A stretch of 64,000 bases of DNA from Acestrorhynchus altus. Its lineage: Eukaryota > Chordata > Actinopteri > Characiformes > Acestrorhynchidae. The notes under the pieces were generated by a model that did no database searches, was not told where the DNA came from, and saw only the letters and a list, made by a program, of their open reading frames with translations. Every line of letters begins with the position of its first letter. Position 1 is the first letter of the stretch. The position numbers were made by a program, and so were the translations under genes. The stretch covers positions 5,569,133-5,633,132 of the forward strand of contig CM067503.1 of NCBI GenBank assembly GCA_034509495.1. The letters are read 5' to 3'. Positions 24,700 through 35,579 of the stretch are shown here, one piece after another.

Positions 24700-26030
24700 G
24701 ATAAGGTTTTAAGTAAATTTAATACAGAAAAAATATGCTAATTAATGTCCTTTTTTTGTATCAACATCCTGCTCACTCTGCTTTCACCTGGTTTTTAACT
24801 CGGAGCTATTCTGTATTTGTCGACAGTGAGATCATGAAGATGTTTTTGCAGTTTGATGTCCGTTTATAGATCCTATGCTACTCACATTTGACTTCATTTG
24901 AGATGTAAAAACACAGGGCTGATCCTAATTAAAATCCATGAGTGTAGAGCACAAATAAAGGAGAATGACCTGGGACAGTATGTGCATTTATAGGGTTTTA
25001 TGTGTTCTTACTAAACAGAAACCAAATCACCTCCTATAGATTTGGCTTGCAGTGTATTGAAATCTACGAGAATGGCAATACAAAGCATTACACAGTAGTG
25101 GCCTCCAGACTTCCTCTTGGAGATCCACTTTCTTACAGGTCTTACCTCCAATCCACATCCAAAACACCTCAGTCAGCTAATCATAGACATCTGAAGGCAG
25201 TAATTAGATGGATTAGATGGAGGTATCTAACCATAACTGCCCAACTGCTAAAATCTTCATTTAAAAACATTTATATAAGTTCTGCATCTTCCCAATTAAG
25301 CATACACAGTTAACGTCTGATGTTTGGGGTCCACCCTTCCAGCCTCCCTGTTGGCTATATAAGAAACCCCTTTACCCCCCACTCCTGAGCCATGTGGGTC
25401 CCTATATAGTTCAAGAGATTTGATTTTCAGTAGTATAGTATACAGTATATAGGATTCTATATACTGTATACTTAACTACACGTCTCTGACACCTACGTTA
25501 CTCAGCTCGGCTCAGCTTTATTGAATTCGTAGTAGGTAAATTTGGTACTAGGTACCTGTATCAGGGTATTTTTAATACCGGCTCACTCATGGTCCAAAGC
25601 CATATATGCATTAACAGGTGATGTGTAACCCTTGCAGACCACTGACTGGCCAGTGTCTACGTTTGCAAACAGTTTGTAAAGTCTCCAGGCCCATCCCATC
25701 TTTCCCTCGTCTTTTTCTCACAGCAGAAACATTACTTGGATCGTTGGCCTGATGAAAGAATCCAGCGAGAGGTAGACGGGCAACAAGGAATGAAAAACAT
25801 ACTGATCTGTCTGAAGTGATGTGTGAACATGGCAAGGTCACAACAGAGCTATCAAGGACCACAGCGGCCGGGGCAGTGCAAAAGCTGGAAATGATTTTCC
25901 CTGATGGACATCAGCGACAGCCATAAACCAGCAAGTAATGGAAGGGAGGTCGACCCTGGCATTTTGCGACGTTTGACCTTGTGTTTTGAGATGTCACCAG
26001 CTAGGTCTTGGGGGAGCTGTAGTAATGGAA
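24700..26030. other. Intergenic DNA with a degraded repeat and one hairpin
   Basis: 25090-25260 has the texture of a degraded 'tccaatccacatccaaaaca' fish repeat but cannot be assigned. A perfect hairpin at 25437-25472 is listed separately. No gene is seen. Confidence 0.4.
25437..25472. repeat. Perfect 16-bp inverted repeat (hairpin)
   Basis: agtatacagtatatag and ctatatactgtatact are exact reverse complements around the tetraloop gatt. AT-rich cruciform-prone sequence. Confidence 0.9.
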
Positions 26031-26035
26031 AACAA

Positions 26036-26160
26036 AGCAGGTACGATGTACCAAAACACAAGCGCCACCCTGGGCATGGGTGCTCACAGACCCCTAGAGT
26101 ATGAATTCACTAGTGTGTGTGCATCACTGTGTGTGGATGGTTAAATGTGGAGGACAAATT
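26036..26160 (-). mobile_element. SINE-like repeat family S1, copy 2
   Basis: The reverse complement reads tcctccacatttaaccatcc and tgagcacccatgcccagggt, aligning with the left half of 13815-14110. The right half is missing. Confidence 0.6.
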
Positions 26161-26194
26161 CTCCTGTGAGCAAAACATAGTGGCTCTATGAGCT

Positions 26195-26295
26195 GGTTGT
26201 TGGTGTAGCATGGTAGTTAGAAGCGTTGTAACCACATCACCTTCCCCAAAAAGTGGGGTTCGATTCCCCAGCCAGGCAACACACCACTCTACACC
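26195..26295 (+). mobile_element. tRNA-derived SINE head
   Basis: A polymerase III A-box-like stretch (ggtgtagcatggtagttaga) and a B-box (ggttcgattcccca) about 60 bases apart follow tRNA spacing. The clover-leaf is not intact, so this is a SINE remnant rather than a tRNA gene. Confidence 0.6.
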
Positions 26296-26530
26296 AGTAC
26301 GAGTTATTGAATACGATGATTTATTTTACATTCAACCTGTGTAACGTCAGTTAAATGCACAAACTGTGGATAGAAACAATAGGTGACACGGTTGTGTGAA
26401 CTTGCTTTACATAACCTACAATGGTTACATGAAGTATTATCGTGAAAATAAAAATGAAAATAATGGGATTTTGGTGATTTGTATTTTAGTGATTATATTT
26501 AAGGTAAGGTGTGGTTATACTGGGCTGAGA

Positions 26531-27290
26531 CCAGTACTTTGCTGTTAGACAAAAAACCTCGTATATCAAAAAAAAAAAAAAAAAAAAAAGGCTGGGTGAT
26601 ATATCAATATTTATATTGATATCAGGATATAAATACAACATGATATAAGCTGAGGTCATATTGTTTATATTGAGTTTTGGAAACTTTTTTTTTCCTCCCT
26701 CACTCTGCTTCTCCCCCTGCTCTGACCTCCTTCTCTACTCTGCTCCCCTCCACCCCCATTCACACTCTTGTACACACTATGGAGGGGGCATAAGCCTTAG
26801 TGTGTGTAATGGAGGAATGAAGATCAAATTTCAATATGTTTAAATATAGGATTTCATGGGGTGTCCTAATTATTCACATCATTTATCATATCATGTATAT
26901 TGTATATTGCCAATCAGTTAAAATATATCAAAATATGATTTTTTTTTGTCCATAAGACCAACTTTCAATCAAAATAAACATGTTTATTCCATGTCATTTG
27001 GTAATTTCTATTGGTCAATTCCTTATATAGAGATTCGTAAAATTCTAGACAGTATTATAAAGCTGCTGTTGGCCAAAAAACCGTGTACCTACAAAATGTG
27101 AACTTTATAGGTGACGGTAAAAATCTTAAAATTCAAAGGAAGTTAAAAAAAATTTAATAGACTTTACTTTGGTCCATTTTTCCTGACATCCTGACCCCAC
27201 TGACCCAACACCTGCCAGATTCAATTCGTGCCAAAAAGTTGGAAACAGCAAAAATGGAGATACGAGGCTTTTGTCTGACAGCTAAGCTAC
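26531..27290. mobile_element. Family M1 element interrupted by a 'ctgggtgatatatc' insertion
   Basis: The outer ends gttagacaaaaaacctcgta (26542 on) and tacgaggcttttgtctgaca (27261 on) are inverted repeats. Between them, ~26570-26950 begins with poly(A) and ctgggtgatatatcaatatt and ends with cattatatc relatives such as atcatatcatgtatattgta. That inner text is a separate fish repeat family, also seen in part at 46715-46790. So one non-coding element appears inserted into another. Confidence 0.55.
26570..26589. repeat. Poly(A) run
   Basis: Continuous adenines at the boundary of the inner insertion. Confidence 0.9.
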
Positions 27291-27294
27291 ATTA

Positions 27295-27995
27295 CAGTAA
27301 TCATCACAAAGGATGTGACTGACAAGGCTAAAGAGGTTGATGATGCCACCATAGGGCACAGAAGGTGATGGGGGGTTAGTAATTTTAGCCCAGGAAGGTC
27401 AGACAGGATCACACTGGGCAGGACGACATGGGCCTCAGTGGAAAGGGGCAAGAGGACCCCAGTGAGTGTCCTACTCTGAGGGGATGTATGTGTGTGGTGG
27501 GGGGATTTTACGGTTGACCTTCTCCTCACGCTCTTGTGGGTCTCTTCACCTCGTGTCGATTCTCTTGACCTACTTGGCCATTGCAGAGCAAAGCACTTAA
27601 AGCAGAGAGATGTCACTCTACAGCACACTCACAGCTGCCTCGTGTTATTCAGTGCCAGTTCACTACGTTCATTCACACTGTGACCACAGGTACAAAACAA
27701 CCAGTGTCAGACTGCGCAGAGGTCAGGTGCTAAAATGCAAAACTCTGAAATCATTTTATTAGCTCAAAAAACAAATGATTAACTTGTAGCACATTGTAGA
27801 GAAGTTCATAGGGAATTTCTACAGAAATTCCAAAGAATTCCTAATATCCTGATGTTCTGTTTAGATCCTGATTGTAATTTAAACATATTGTATAATAACA
27901 TCCCTTAAATTTCACAATCATTACTAACAATTAACAAGTCTGCTGTAATTTTAGAGTTTAGAATTAATTATGCAAATTGGTCACTAGGATATTCC
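27295..27995. other. Intergenic DNA, nothing recognised
   Basis: Single-copy sequence. A 113-codon minus-strand frame (27287-27628) has low-complexity Ser/Thr/His content and no family match. Confidence 0.5.
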
Positions 27996-27999
27996 AGAT

Positions 28000-28480
28000 T
28001 GTTTTTGTGGTTGCTAGGTGGTTGTTATGGCATCACTGTTCTTGATATGTGGTTGTTTTAGTGAAGTTTCATCGTTGCTATGGTATTCCAGGTGAAATGT
28101 TCTTTATTTGTGGAGGAGTAGGGCATTCCAGGTGGTAGATTTAGAGTTGTTTAGTTGTTTGAAGATAGTTGCTATGGTATTCCAGGTGGTTGGTATGGTA
28201 TCACTGTTCTTGATATGTGGTTGTTATAATGACGTTTCATCATTCGTGTGGTATTCCAGGTGGTTTCTTTGAAATGTTGTTTAGTTGTTGAGGAGTAGGG
28301 TATTCCAGGTGGTTGCTTTAGAGTTTAGTTGTTTGGAGGTGGTTGCTATGGTATTCCAGGTGGTTGCTATGGTATCACTGTTTTTTGATATGTGGCTGTT
28401 ATAGAGTTGTTTCATGGTTGCTATGGTATTTCAGGTGGTAACTTTGGTGGTGTTTGGTGGTTGCTAGGTGGTTGTTTTGG
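28000..28480. repeat. 'GGTTGCTATGG' repeat array with ~170-bp higher-order unit (family R1)
   Basis: ggttgctatggtattccagg and variants recur throughout. The word tatcactgttcttgatatg appears at about 28031, 28199 and 28373, giving ~170-bp units in about 2.6 copies. The same short motif makes up arrays at 31750-32060 (opposite strand) and 57295-57560. Confidence 0.85.
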
Positions 28481-28829
28481 TATCATTATATTTACTATAT
28501 ATACTACTGCATTTTTTTCTTTGCATTTTCTTTTTTGTGTGTAAAATCATGTAACATGACTCTCTCAGTGTTACTGCTGACAATTACCAAGGCTGTTGCA
28601 CTTTTATGGTATATTAACAACTACAGTAAAAGGGGACTCACACACACATCTCTCAACTTGTAAAAACGAATGAGTGTAAAGTGTGGTTTGTATTTACTGC
28701 AGTGACGTTCAAGTGAATAACACTCTACAACTGTAGGTGGAGCCTGGGATCAAAAATACCATTCCTCACATAATACCGCTTTAACTTCTCACCACTGTAA
28801 CTGTCCATCGAGTGCCTATTAAATTGTCA

Positions 28830-28880
28830 CCTGTGCACTATGCATGTTATGCTGATGATGTTACAATATTTTTGAACGTG
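28830..28880 (+). pseudogene. Possible LINE reverse-transcriptase scrap (YADD motif)
   Basis: One frame reads HYACYADDVTIFL, resembling the catalytic YADD box of LINE reverse transcriptases. The match is short and isolated, so it may be coincidental. Confidence 0.3.
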
Positions 28881-28929
28881 GCATCAGATTTTATCACTAC
28901 GTCTGTTCACATCCCTTCTTCCCAATTTT

Positions 28930-29130
28930 GTTTTCAGAATTTCAAGAGAGGAACTGCTATACAAACCACCACTGTTCCACACCCCTCATTCCACAAAGCT
29001 GCATGGAATAATGAATGGATAAGAGGTCGGGATCGGGAAGTCTCAGAAACATGACCGGAGGGAAGAGCACAAACTGGCAAAGGTCCATTCTCGTAAGATG
29101 CGTGACATTTTCTGGTCAGACGAGTCCAAA
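28930..29130 (+). mobile_element. Tc1-like transposase fragment
   Basis: The frame at ~29100-29135 reads RDIFWSDESKQ, the first catalytic-aspartate motif (WSDES) of Tc1/mariner transposases. Upstream text is degraded with stops. Confidence 0.5.
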
Positions 29131-29196
29131 CAAAGAGGATGTGAGTGCGGGAGGTGTGTGCATGTGTGTGTGAGGAAGTGTCTGAGGTGGGGTGCA

Positions 29197-29224
29197 TGTG
29201 TGTGTGTGTGTGTGTGTGTGTGTG
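29197..29224. repeat. (GT)n microsatellite
   Basis: About fourteen gt units. Confidence 0.95.
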
Positions 29225-29509
29225 CGGGTGGGGTGTCAGAGCCTTTGAGAAAGCTTGTTGGTGTGTTTAGTAAACAGTGGTAGTTTGACCCCAGCCAGGT
29301 CTGGACATTATTGTGAATGGAGACGGGATGGTCATCTTAAGTGGCAGAGCGACAGAGTGTGACGGCAAGGTGCTCGGTTACCGCAGAGTGAATACAGGAC
29401 AGGAAGTTTACACTGGAGGTTCTCACGCTGAGAGGACCAGTTAGCCAAAGGAGGAGACTGACACCTGAGGGCCAAAAACAGAGGATACCATCTCTACATG
29501 ATCATACAA

Positions 29510-29511
29510 GT

Positions 29512-29573
<62 letters not shown>

Positions 29574-29935
29574 GACAAAAGAAAAGAGTGTAGAGTGAGA
29601 GACAGAGGCAAAGACAGGACGAGAGAGGAAAGTGAGAGACAAACAAAGGAGGAAAATAAAGAATGGAGTAGAGAATGGAGAAACAGAAAGAGATTTAAAG
29701 AGAGGGAGAGAGAGGGAGAGAAAGTGAGAATAGAACAAAAGAAAATCAGTGAAGCAGAGGGTGAAAGTAGAGAAAATAAACATGTGAGAAAACAGCAGAG
29801 AGGGAGACAGTAGAGGAGAGAGATGAAAGGAAAAAGTATGAAATGAAAAAGAAAGTGAGAGGAAGAGAATGGATAAAGAGAGAGAGAAGAGTGAAAACTG
29901 AGAGATAGAGGCAGAAATGAGACGAAAGAGTGAAA
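29510..29935. repeat. (GA)n microsatellite and long polypurine tract
   Basis: Pure (ga)n at 29515-29570 is followed by about 360 bases that are overwhelmingly A and G on the plus strand (gagagacagaggcaaagaca and similar). Arg/Glu/Lys-rich and Ser/Leu-rich frames over it are compositional artefacts. Confidence 0.9.
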
Positions 29936-30108
29936 CAGGGACAGGCTTGCTGGTTGTCTAAGCTTTATATCTTCAGCTCAGAGTAACTTACAGGATTGAT
30001 ACACATATAATAACAGTCTGCACAACAGAAGATATACGGTCTCATCAACATTCAGCAAGTAAACCAGTTCAGAAAACAGTTACAAGCAGCTCAAATGTGT
30101 ATTTATCA

Positions 30109-30109
<1 letters not shown>

Positions 30110-30153
<44 letters not shown>
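30110..30153. repeat. (AAT)n microsatellite
   Basis: About fourteen aat units. Confidence 0.95.
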
Positions 30154-30155
<2 letters not shown>

Positions 30156-30239
30156 TTCAAGGGATTTTTTGTTTTGTTTGGACTAAATAACTCTTTGAAC
30201 CCTTTGAACTCTTGAATTGAACTCTTTGGCCTCAATGTC

Positions 30240-30800
30240 AAACGTCATGTCTGGAGGAAATCAGGGACTGCTCATCACCTAACCAGTACCATTCCTACAG
30301 TGAAGCATGGTGGTGGCAGCATCATGCTGTGGGGATGTTTTTGTGCAGCAGGGACTGGGAGACTAATCAGAGTCAGGGGAAAAATGATTGCAGAGACATA
30401 CAGAGACATCCTCGATGATAACCTGCTTCGGAGCGCTCTGGACCTCAGACTGGGATGAAGGTTTATCTCCCAATAGGACAACGACCCTAAACACACAGCC
30501 AAGATAACAAAGGAGTGGCTTCAGGACAGCTCTATGAATGTCCTCGAGTGGCTCAGCCAGAGCCCAGACTTGAACCTGATTGAACATCTCTGGAGATATC
30601 TAAACATGGCTGTGCATGATGCTCCCCATCCAATCTGATGGAGCTTGCGATGTTCTGCAAAGAATTGTTTGATGTATTGAGCTATGGCTGTGACTACTTA
30701 TGTACATTATATATTTGTGTTTTATTTTTAATAAATTTGCAAAGATTTAAAATTAATTTTATTCCATTTTGGAATAAGGATGTAACATATCAAAATATGC
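30240..30800 (+). mobile_element. Tc1-like transposon, 3' half (family 3)
   Basis: Frame fragments read VKHGGGSIMLWGCF, DNDPKHTAKI and LSQSPDLNLIEHLW, the second-aspartate and glutamate motifs of a DD34E Tc1 transposase in the right order. A TAG directly precedes the DNDPKH motif in frame, so the copy is dead. The AT-rich tail containing ataaatttgcaaagatttaa is typical of these elements. The 5' half is missing. Confidence 0.85.
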
Positions 30801-30839
30801 AAACATATGTCATCCAAACATAGCCACCTTTATCACATA

Positions 30840-31190
30840 AGCAAATAAAATGTCCGTGGGCTCAGTGTGGGGTCACTGCGACCCTCTGGCCTCGGGTCAC
30901 CGTGTTATTAGTTGTCAGTTAGACGCCGACCAGCCAACCACAGTGGAGTGCTCAGGAATTCCCCTCATTAAAAATGAAATGGATGATATGTCTTACAGAG
31001 CAAAACCTTTTAGCATACTGTGTTTGAGGTGGTGGAAGATGCTTTCAGAAGATTTAACACTGCCTTCAGCACAGGCGGAGGTCAGCAGCAGCACTGCATT
31101 ACACAGGACCTGTTTGCTGAAAGCCATAGTTCTCTTACGTCACAGGCAGTCAGTCTGCCAGGACTGGTTTAGGTTTGCACTGGAGTTGCA
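30840..31190. other. Single-copy DNA, nothing recognised
   Basis: A 114-codon plus-strand frame (30850-31194) has mixed composition. No family is recognised and no splice sites are apparent. A chance frame is most likely. Confidence 0.4.
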
Positions 31191-31254
31191 CTGAAACATG
31201 TAATGAAAGCTTATACCCCACCAATTAGTACTGTGCAAACATCTGTCTCTTACG

Positions 31255-31690
31255 CAAATCAGCCATAACATTAAAACCACCTGCCTAATATTGCGAATGT
31301 TCCCTCTGTGCTCCCAAAACAGCTCTGAGCCACCGAGGCATGGACTCTACAAGACCACTGAAGGTGTCCTGTGGTATCTGGCACCAAGACGTTACAGGAG
31401 GTCCTTTAATCAGCAAGTGCTGTAAGTTGTGAGGTCGGGTCTTCATAAGGATTAATGAGCTTTGGACACCTCATTACCTTGTCACTGGTTCATTAGTTGT
31501 CCTTCCTTGGAGTACTTTTGCTACTGGTGCTGACCGCTGCATGCTGGGAACACTCCACAAGACCTGCCTTGAGTTACCTTGAGTTAAGATGTGCTTCCAG
31601 TATCTTACTGTAACCGTGGTTCAGCATCTGTTACTCCTGCTGTAGGCTGTCAAATAAACATTTTTCAAATGACCAGGTAATCATCCTTTT
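31255..31690 (-). mobile_element. Tc1-like transposon remnant (family 4), internally deleted
   Basis: cagccataacattaaaacca and aggcatggactctacaagac are the terminal and subterminal text of a well-known fish element. Further in, gctgggaacactccacaaga read on the minus strand corresponds to the transposase helix-turn-helix region. The middle is deleted and no frame is open. Confidence 0.75.
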
Positions 31691-31749
31691 ACCAGCCGGA
31701 TGTAGAGATGTTCCATTTATACATCTGCAGAATGTGGTGAAGATGCATT

Positions 31750-32060
31750 TCTGACCCACCATAGCAACCACTTGAGATACTAAAGCAACCACGAAGCAAC
31801 ACTATACTGACCACCTACACTATAACAACCTCCTAGCAACATTCTAATAATACCTTAACAGCCACTTAGCTCCTCCATAGCAACAAGATAGCAATCACCT
31901 GAGATACTAAAGCAACCACCAAGCTGCACCATAGGGACCACCTATCGACACTATTGCAACCGCCCAGCAACAGCCTGATAATACTTTGTAGCACCACAGC
32001 GAAATAGCAACCACCTGGGATACTGCAGCAACCACCACACAACACCATAGTAACTATGAA
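31750..32060. repeat. Family R1 repeat array, opposite orientation
   Basis: ccatagcaaccacttgagat, agcaaccaccaagctgcacc and related words are reverse complements of the 28.0-28.5 kb motif. Units are about 30-60 bases and irregular. Confidence 0.85.
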
Positions 32061-32439
32061 GCAAGAACAGGGTTTTTTTTGTATCCTGTACATCGTTTCA
32101 TTACTTTACAACCCTGTACAAATGTAAAGATGTGAATAGGTGAAAAGTATGTCACACAGAGTCAGAGAACACATAAACAAACAATAAACAATCAGACACA
32201 GTTTGATGTGGTTTTACATGGTAGCTACATGTCTTAGTTGACTGAATGTGAACAGGAAATTGGGAAAATTAATTTTGTCTATCACTTTAAAGGGCCCGAA
32301 GCCAAAAGCCCTGTTCTAAATTCACCAGCACATTTTTAGCATCTGATCCATCTTGGACACGTTGACTAGCGGCACACCCGATCATTAATTCCGCCAAGAA
32401 GAGCTAAGCGTAAAAATGCAGTAAACCCTAGGGTGACCT

Positions 32440-32930
32440 CTCCTCTCCTCCTCAAATGTTTTATTTGCCTCTTAATCACCATATTAAGACTTTCTTTCCT
32501 TTCGCCTTTGCTCTCTCAAAGACCTTGTTTCAAAGGCCTAATGAAAATAAACTGGAGGGCCCCCGACTCTTTATTTTGACAGAGCACAGAACAGCACTGG
32601 CCTCAGAGCTGGCCAGAAAACAAGGGGGCACCAGGAACAAAGGCCAGAAGAGTCTGAGGTCAAACGGCCTGGTGTCCACATCTTCTCCAGTGGACACAGC
32701 ATGGGAGGACAACGGCGCTCGTGCGATCTCAGATCCGTTTTTGTTTCTGCGAAGATGGGATAGAATATATCACGAGGCCTGACAGGATAACAATAGGTCG
32801 CGCCTTTGTCCGAGCCAAAGTGAGGAGCTTGGGGCCTTTTTAGTGGAGCACGCATCTGGCCTGCAGCAGATTAAGCTTCGTTTTTTGACATTTGCTTTCT
32901 AGGCCGGATCTCTGGCCCAGGCCAACCGCA
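32440..32930. promoter_or_regulatory. Candidate conserved non-coding block I
   Basis: The strongest regulatory candidate by eye: about 490 bases, no repeats, GC-richer than its flanks. Plausible sites include ggcctaatgaaaataaactg, gggataga and gataacaatagg (GATA plus SOX-like). Overlapping long frames on both strands (for example 32456-32782 and 32571-32855) would be expected where stops are rare, and neither matches a family. Confidence 0.35.
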
Positions 32931-33234
32931 CCCATGTGGTAAAACAAAGGTGGACATGAGAGGAGATACAGGTGAAGAATATAATCTAGAGAGCTGGAAA
33001 GAACCCCTAAACACAATCCAGTGTGACCAATTGCCTTCAGAAGTCACCTAATTAGTAAATAGAGTCCACGTGTGTAACTTACTCTCAGTATAACTACAGC
33101 TGTTTTGTGAAGGCCTCAGTGATTTTCTACAGAACATAAGTGAAGCAGCATCATGAAAACCAAGGAACACACCAGACAGGTCAGGGATAAAGATGTGGGG
33201 AAGTGTAAAGCAGGGTTAGGTTATAAAAAAAATA

Positions 33235-34842
33235 CCCCAAACTATGAACATTCAAGGATTCAAGGAGATTTACTGTCATTTGTATCCCATGTGGTACATG
33301 AGGTGGAACGCAATTATCATCTCAAGGTCCCAGTTACACCCAAAAAAGCAATGTATGTAAAAATAGAAATCATAGGAGAAGATTGTTAAGGAAATACAAT
33401 AACAATAAATAATGTGCAGTAAAGAGCAACATGAATCACAGTTGTGAATTGATGGGTATGAATATAGCAGCTTATAAGTGAAGAGAAGCTGTTAGTCTTA
33501 CTCTTTAAGGAGAACCTGTTCATGCTGGTGGTTCTACGCTTAGTGCTCTTCAGCCTCCTGCCTGAGTGGAGCAGGGTGTGTGCTGGGTGAGTGGGGTCCT
33601 TCATGATGCAGGTGGCCCTTTTCCTGCATCTGGAAGTGTAAATGTCCTTTGTGGTGGGGAGGCTGATTCCAACAGTCCTTTGTGCAGCCTTCCCCACCCT
33701 CTGCAGAGCTTTCCTCTCTGCCGCAGAGCAGCTTCCATGCCAAATGTAAAAGTGGGTGTGAAATCAACAAAGAGCATGCGGACATAGGAATCCTTCTGCT
33801 CTAGCTGGGTGAGAGCAGTGTGGACCACAGAGGAGATGGCCTCTGTGGATTGGTTCATGCAGTATTCATACTGGTGTGGGTCCCCTCTGACATGGTGGCT
33901 TTGATGTGGGCCATAACCAGTCTTTCAAAGAATTTTGTGACTATTGGGATGAGGGCATCTGGCCGGTAGTTGTTCAGACCAGTCACTGCGGAGCTCTTGG
34001 GAACTGGAATGATGTTGGTCATCTTCAGGCAGGTGGGAACAACTGCCTGGATGAGGGAAGAGTTAAAGATATCAGCCAGCACCTCAAAGACCTGGTCAGC
34101 ACAGTCCCTCACCACCCTTCCAGGGATGTTGTCTGGGTTTTGTAGGTATTTATCCTCCTGAGGGTCCTCCTTACTTCTGCTGGAGTCATGCTGAAGGACT
34201 TCTCTCCAGGTGGTGAGGTGAGTGTGGTGAGTCCTCCTGAGTTCCTGTGAATCGGCAGACCTGAAGGCAGCATCCCTGTATTCCAGCTGTGTATGGATCT
34301 CTGCGTTCAGCTAGGAATTCTGATTCAGGTAGCACATCACAGTCCTGCTGGCGGTGACATCTTCAACACACTCGCTGATGAGGACAGCAGATGTGTAATC
34401 CAGATCCAGCTCCCGCTCATTCACAGCATCCCTGAAGACTTGCCAGTCTATGCATTCAAAGCAGTCCTGTAGTACGGAGTCAAAGTGTGTTCTTTTCCCA
34501 TGCTGGTATGGTGACTTGCTGATAATGTGGTTATGTGGTTAAATTCCCCAGCCACCATGTAAAAAGCCTCTGGGTGCTTGCTCTGAAGGGAGCTGATGTT
34601 GTCATGCAGCTCTTTCAGTGCATCATTGGCTTTAGCGAGGTACACTAAATAGTGTTGCTGATACTTCACCGTCAGCTGTTCTATAGCCTCGGAGCAATAG
34701 CTTTTTATCCGAACACAGTTTGTGCACCAACCTTTGTTTACATAAATGCATAAGCCACCTCCCCGGGCTTTCCCTGAGACCTGGTTGTGGTCCGCAAGGA
34801 AAAGCAGCTGGCTGTCAGTTTGGAAGGCTGTGTTCAGCATAG
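33235..34842 (-). mobile_element. Degenerate non-LTR retrotransposon (LINE) with deleted RT core
   Basis: On the minus strand, pieces appear in order. 34840-34448 is an endonuclease-domain segment (KARGGGLCIYVNKGW, FYMVAGEFNH). 34115-33855 is the start of reverse transcriptase (CLKMTNIIPVPKSS, GLNNYRPDALIPIVTKFFER). 33858-33780 is a later segment ending SYVRMLFVDFTPTF, and 33700-33540 is the C-terminal region (TSRCRKRATCIMKDPTHPAH). The stretch that should hold the YADD catalytic box is missing, and the RT core runs straight into the C-terminal part. Frame shifts separate the segments. The 3' UTR text ggagatttactgtcatttgt lies at ~33260-33280. The element is dead. Confidence 0.85.
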
Positions 34843-34844
34843 TG

Positions 34845-35575
34845 TTGTTTTATAACACTGTTCAATCTATCATCCAAAAATGGAAAGAATATGGCACAAC
34901 TGCAAACCTACCAAGACATGTCCATCCACCTAAATTGATAGCCCACTGGAGAGCACTGATTAGCACTGATTAGCAAAGCAGCTAAAATGCCCATGGTCAC
35001 TCTGGAGAAGCTGCAGAGATCCACAGCTCAGGCAGGAAAATCTGTCCACAGGACCGCTATTAGCTAACTATTTGCTCCACAAATCTGTCCTTTATTGAAA
35101 AGTGGCAAGAAGAAGCCATTTTTGAAAGCAAGCTATAAGAAGCACCATTTGCAGTTTACCATGTAGGGGATACAGCAAATGTGGAATAATGTGCTCTGGT
35201 CAGATGAGAACAAGCTATTTTTGGAATAAATGCTAACGGATATGTGTCGCAGAAAACCTGAACACCACATCCACACCACGAAACATGGTGGTGGCAGCAT
35301 GATGCTGTGGGGATGCTCTTCTTCGGGAGGGACAGGGAAGCTGGTCAACGTTGATGGGAAGATAAATGGAGCTGAATACGGGCAAACCTGGAGGAAAACC
35401 TGTTAGAGGTTACAAAAGATTTGATACTAGGGCAGAGATTCACCTTCCAGTAGGACATACAGCCAGAACTATGATGGAATGGTTTAGATCAAAGCATATT
35501 AATTTAAAATGGCCCAGTCAACGTCCAGACCTAAATCCCATTAACAGTCTGTGGCAAGACTTGAAGACATGAGGA
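34845..35575 (+). mobile_element. Near-full Tc1-like transposase pseudogene (family 5), catalytic E lost
   Basis: Begins with SIIQKWKEYGTTANLPR, the DNA-binding-domain/linker motif, then LWSDENKLF, KHGGGSMMLWGC and WPSQRPDLNPINSLW. In active Tc1 transposases the last motif is NPIE; here the glutamate of the DDE triad is asparagine. Several stops and frameshifts interrupt it. It abuts the 5' end of the LINE fragment. Confidence 0.85.
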
Positions 35576-35579
35576 CCAG

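Noticed and set aside
26195..26295. Functional tRNA gene
   Set aside because: A- and B-box-like sequences are present, but acceptor and anticodon stems do not pair; a SINE head explains it better.
28830..28880. Intact reverse transcriptase
   Set aside because: Only a 13-residue YADD-like stretch is seen, with no flanking RT motifs, so it is kept as a low-confidence scrap.
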